DNA from: an uncultured Christensenella sp.
GTDB lineage: Bacteria; Bacillota; Clostridia; Christensenellales; UBA3700
DNA: 30,252 bases
NCBI GenBank assembly: GCA_910584975.1
Contig: CAJUEA010000017.1
Location: 1-30,252 of the forward strand
Direction of reading: 5' to 3'
The notes below the pieces were generated by a model. The model saw nothing but the letters and a program-made list of their open reading frames with translations, did no database searches and had not been told where the DNA came from. Positions 30,184 through 30,252 of the stretch are shown in pieces (positions within the stretch are counted from its first letter, which is position 1; each line of letters opens with the position of its first letter). Made by a program: the position numbers and the translations under genes.

Positions 30184-30220
30184 ATAAAATGGAATAGGCT
30201 TTTGTCTATTCCATTTTATT
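30183..30220 (+). terminator. Terminator of tRNA-Ser
   Basis: Perfect 15-bp stem, AATAAAATGGAATAG (30183-30197) with CTATTCCATTTTATT (30206-30220), loop of eight bases. It starts at the last base of CCA. The remaining 32 bases of the window hold no feature I can name. Confidence 0.85.
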
Positions 30221-30252
30221 ATCAAAAATATGGATTTGAACGCGAGGGTAAG

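Noticed and set aside
1..30252. CRISPR array, insertion sequence, integrase or prophage genes
   Set aside because: No regularly spaced identical repeats with unique spacers, and no transposase, recombinase or phage structural motif in any long frame.

Overview
The window looks like chromosome from a low-GC, anaerobic, Gram-positive bacterium, most likely class Clostridia of the Bacillota (possibly a gut lineage). The reasons are A+T-rich spacers, strong AGGAGG-type ribosome binding sites, an electron-bifurcating NfnAB pair, a clostridial 2-enoate-reductase-type flavoenzyme, an Obg-YhbY-Lon-EngB housekeeping cluster, and two genes with a sporulation flavour (a GH18 lipoprotein and a probable coat-like protein behind a sigma-K-like promoter). 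No phage or plasmid backbone is visible. Nearly all genes read on the + strand.

Layout. 1-3014: the 3' part of a Re-citrate synthase/homocitrate synthase-like gene, a small P-loop protein, and threonine synthase. 3061-8154: a more A+T-rich island with an ABC ATPase, two FtsX/MacB-like permeases and a secreted protein. It is bracketed by an 81-bp direct repeat that duplicates the 3' end of the neighbouring cysteine desulfurase-like gene, and by 40-bp inverted repeats. Its upstream region carries GTTAAC-type hexamers at an exact 22-bp period. 8155-9784: a divergent pair, a class V aminotransferase/cysteine desulfurase-like enzyme (-) and a DUF3343 putative Se/S carrier (+). 10181-13073: endonuclease III and NfnA/NfnB. 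13380-18331: ObgE, YhbY, Lon and EngB. 18332-19280: a long non-coding stretch with an exact 27-bp inverted repeat pair around a consensus promoter. 19281-21007: a coat-like protein (+), a structured spacer, and a GNAT acetyltransferase (-). 21264-24882: a tight four-gene operon described below. 25133-28935: a GH18 lipoprotein and a 2-enoate reductase-like flavoenzyme. 29128-30220: a DUF5131 radical-SAM-like protein (-) and tRNA-Ser(GGA).

The most unusual system is the operon at 21264-24882. It encodes a 107-residue helical protein, two helical proteins of 198 and 187 residues with the layout of ESCRT-III/Snf7 (or PspA/Vipp1) subunits, and a 706-residue ATPase. The ATPase has an N-terminal MIT-like helical segment, a CbxX/SpoVK-type AAA domain and a C-terminal Vps4/katanin-like AAA domain. 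The set resembles a bacterial ESCRT-III plus Vps4 membrane-remodelling machine. The gene structure is clear. The ESCRT assignment is inference from sequence pattern and needs profile and structure comparison.

A second recurring signal is a short intergenic motif, core CAAAAATCGATATTAA, present in at least six spacers in both orientations. It suggests a genome-wide dispersed repeat.
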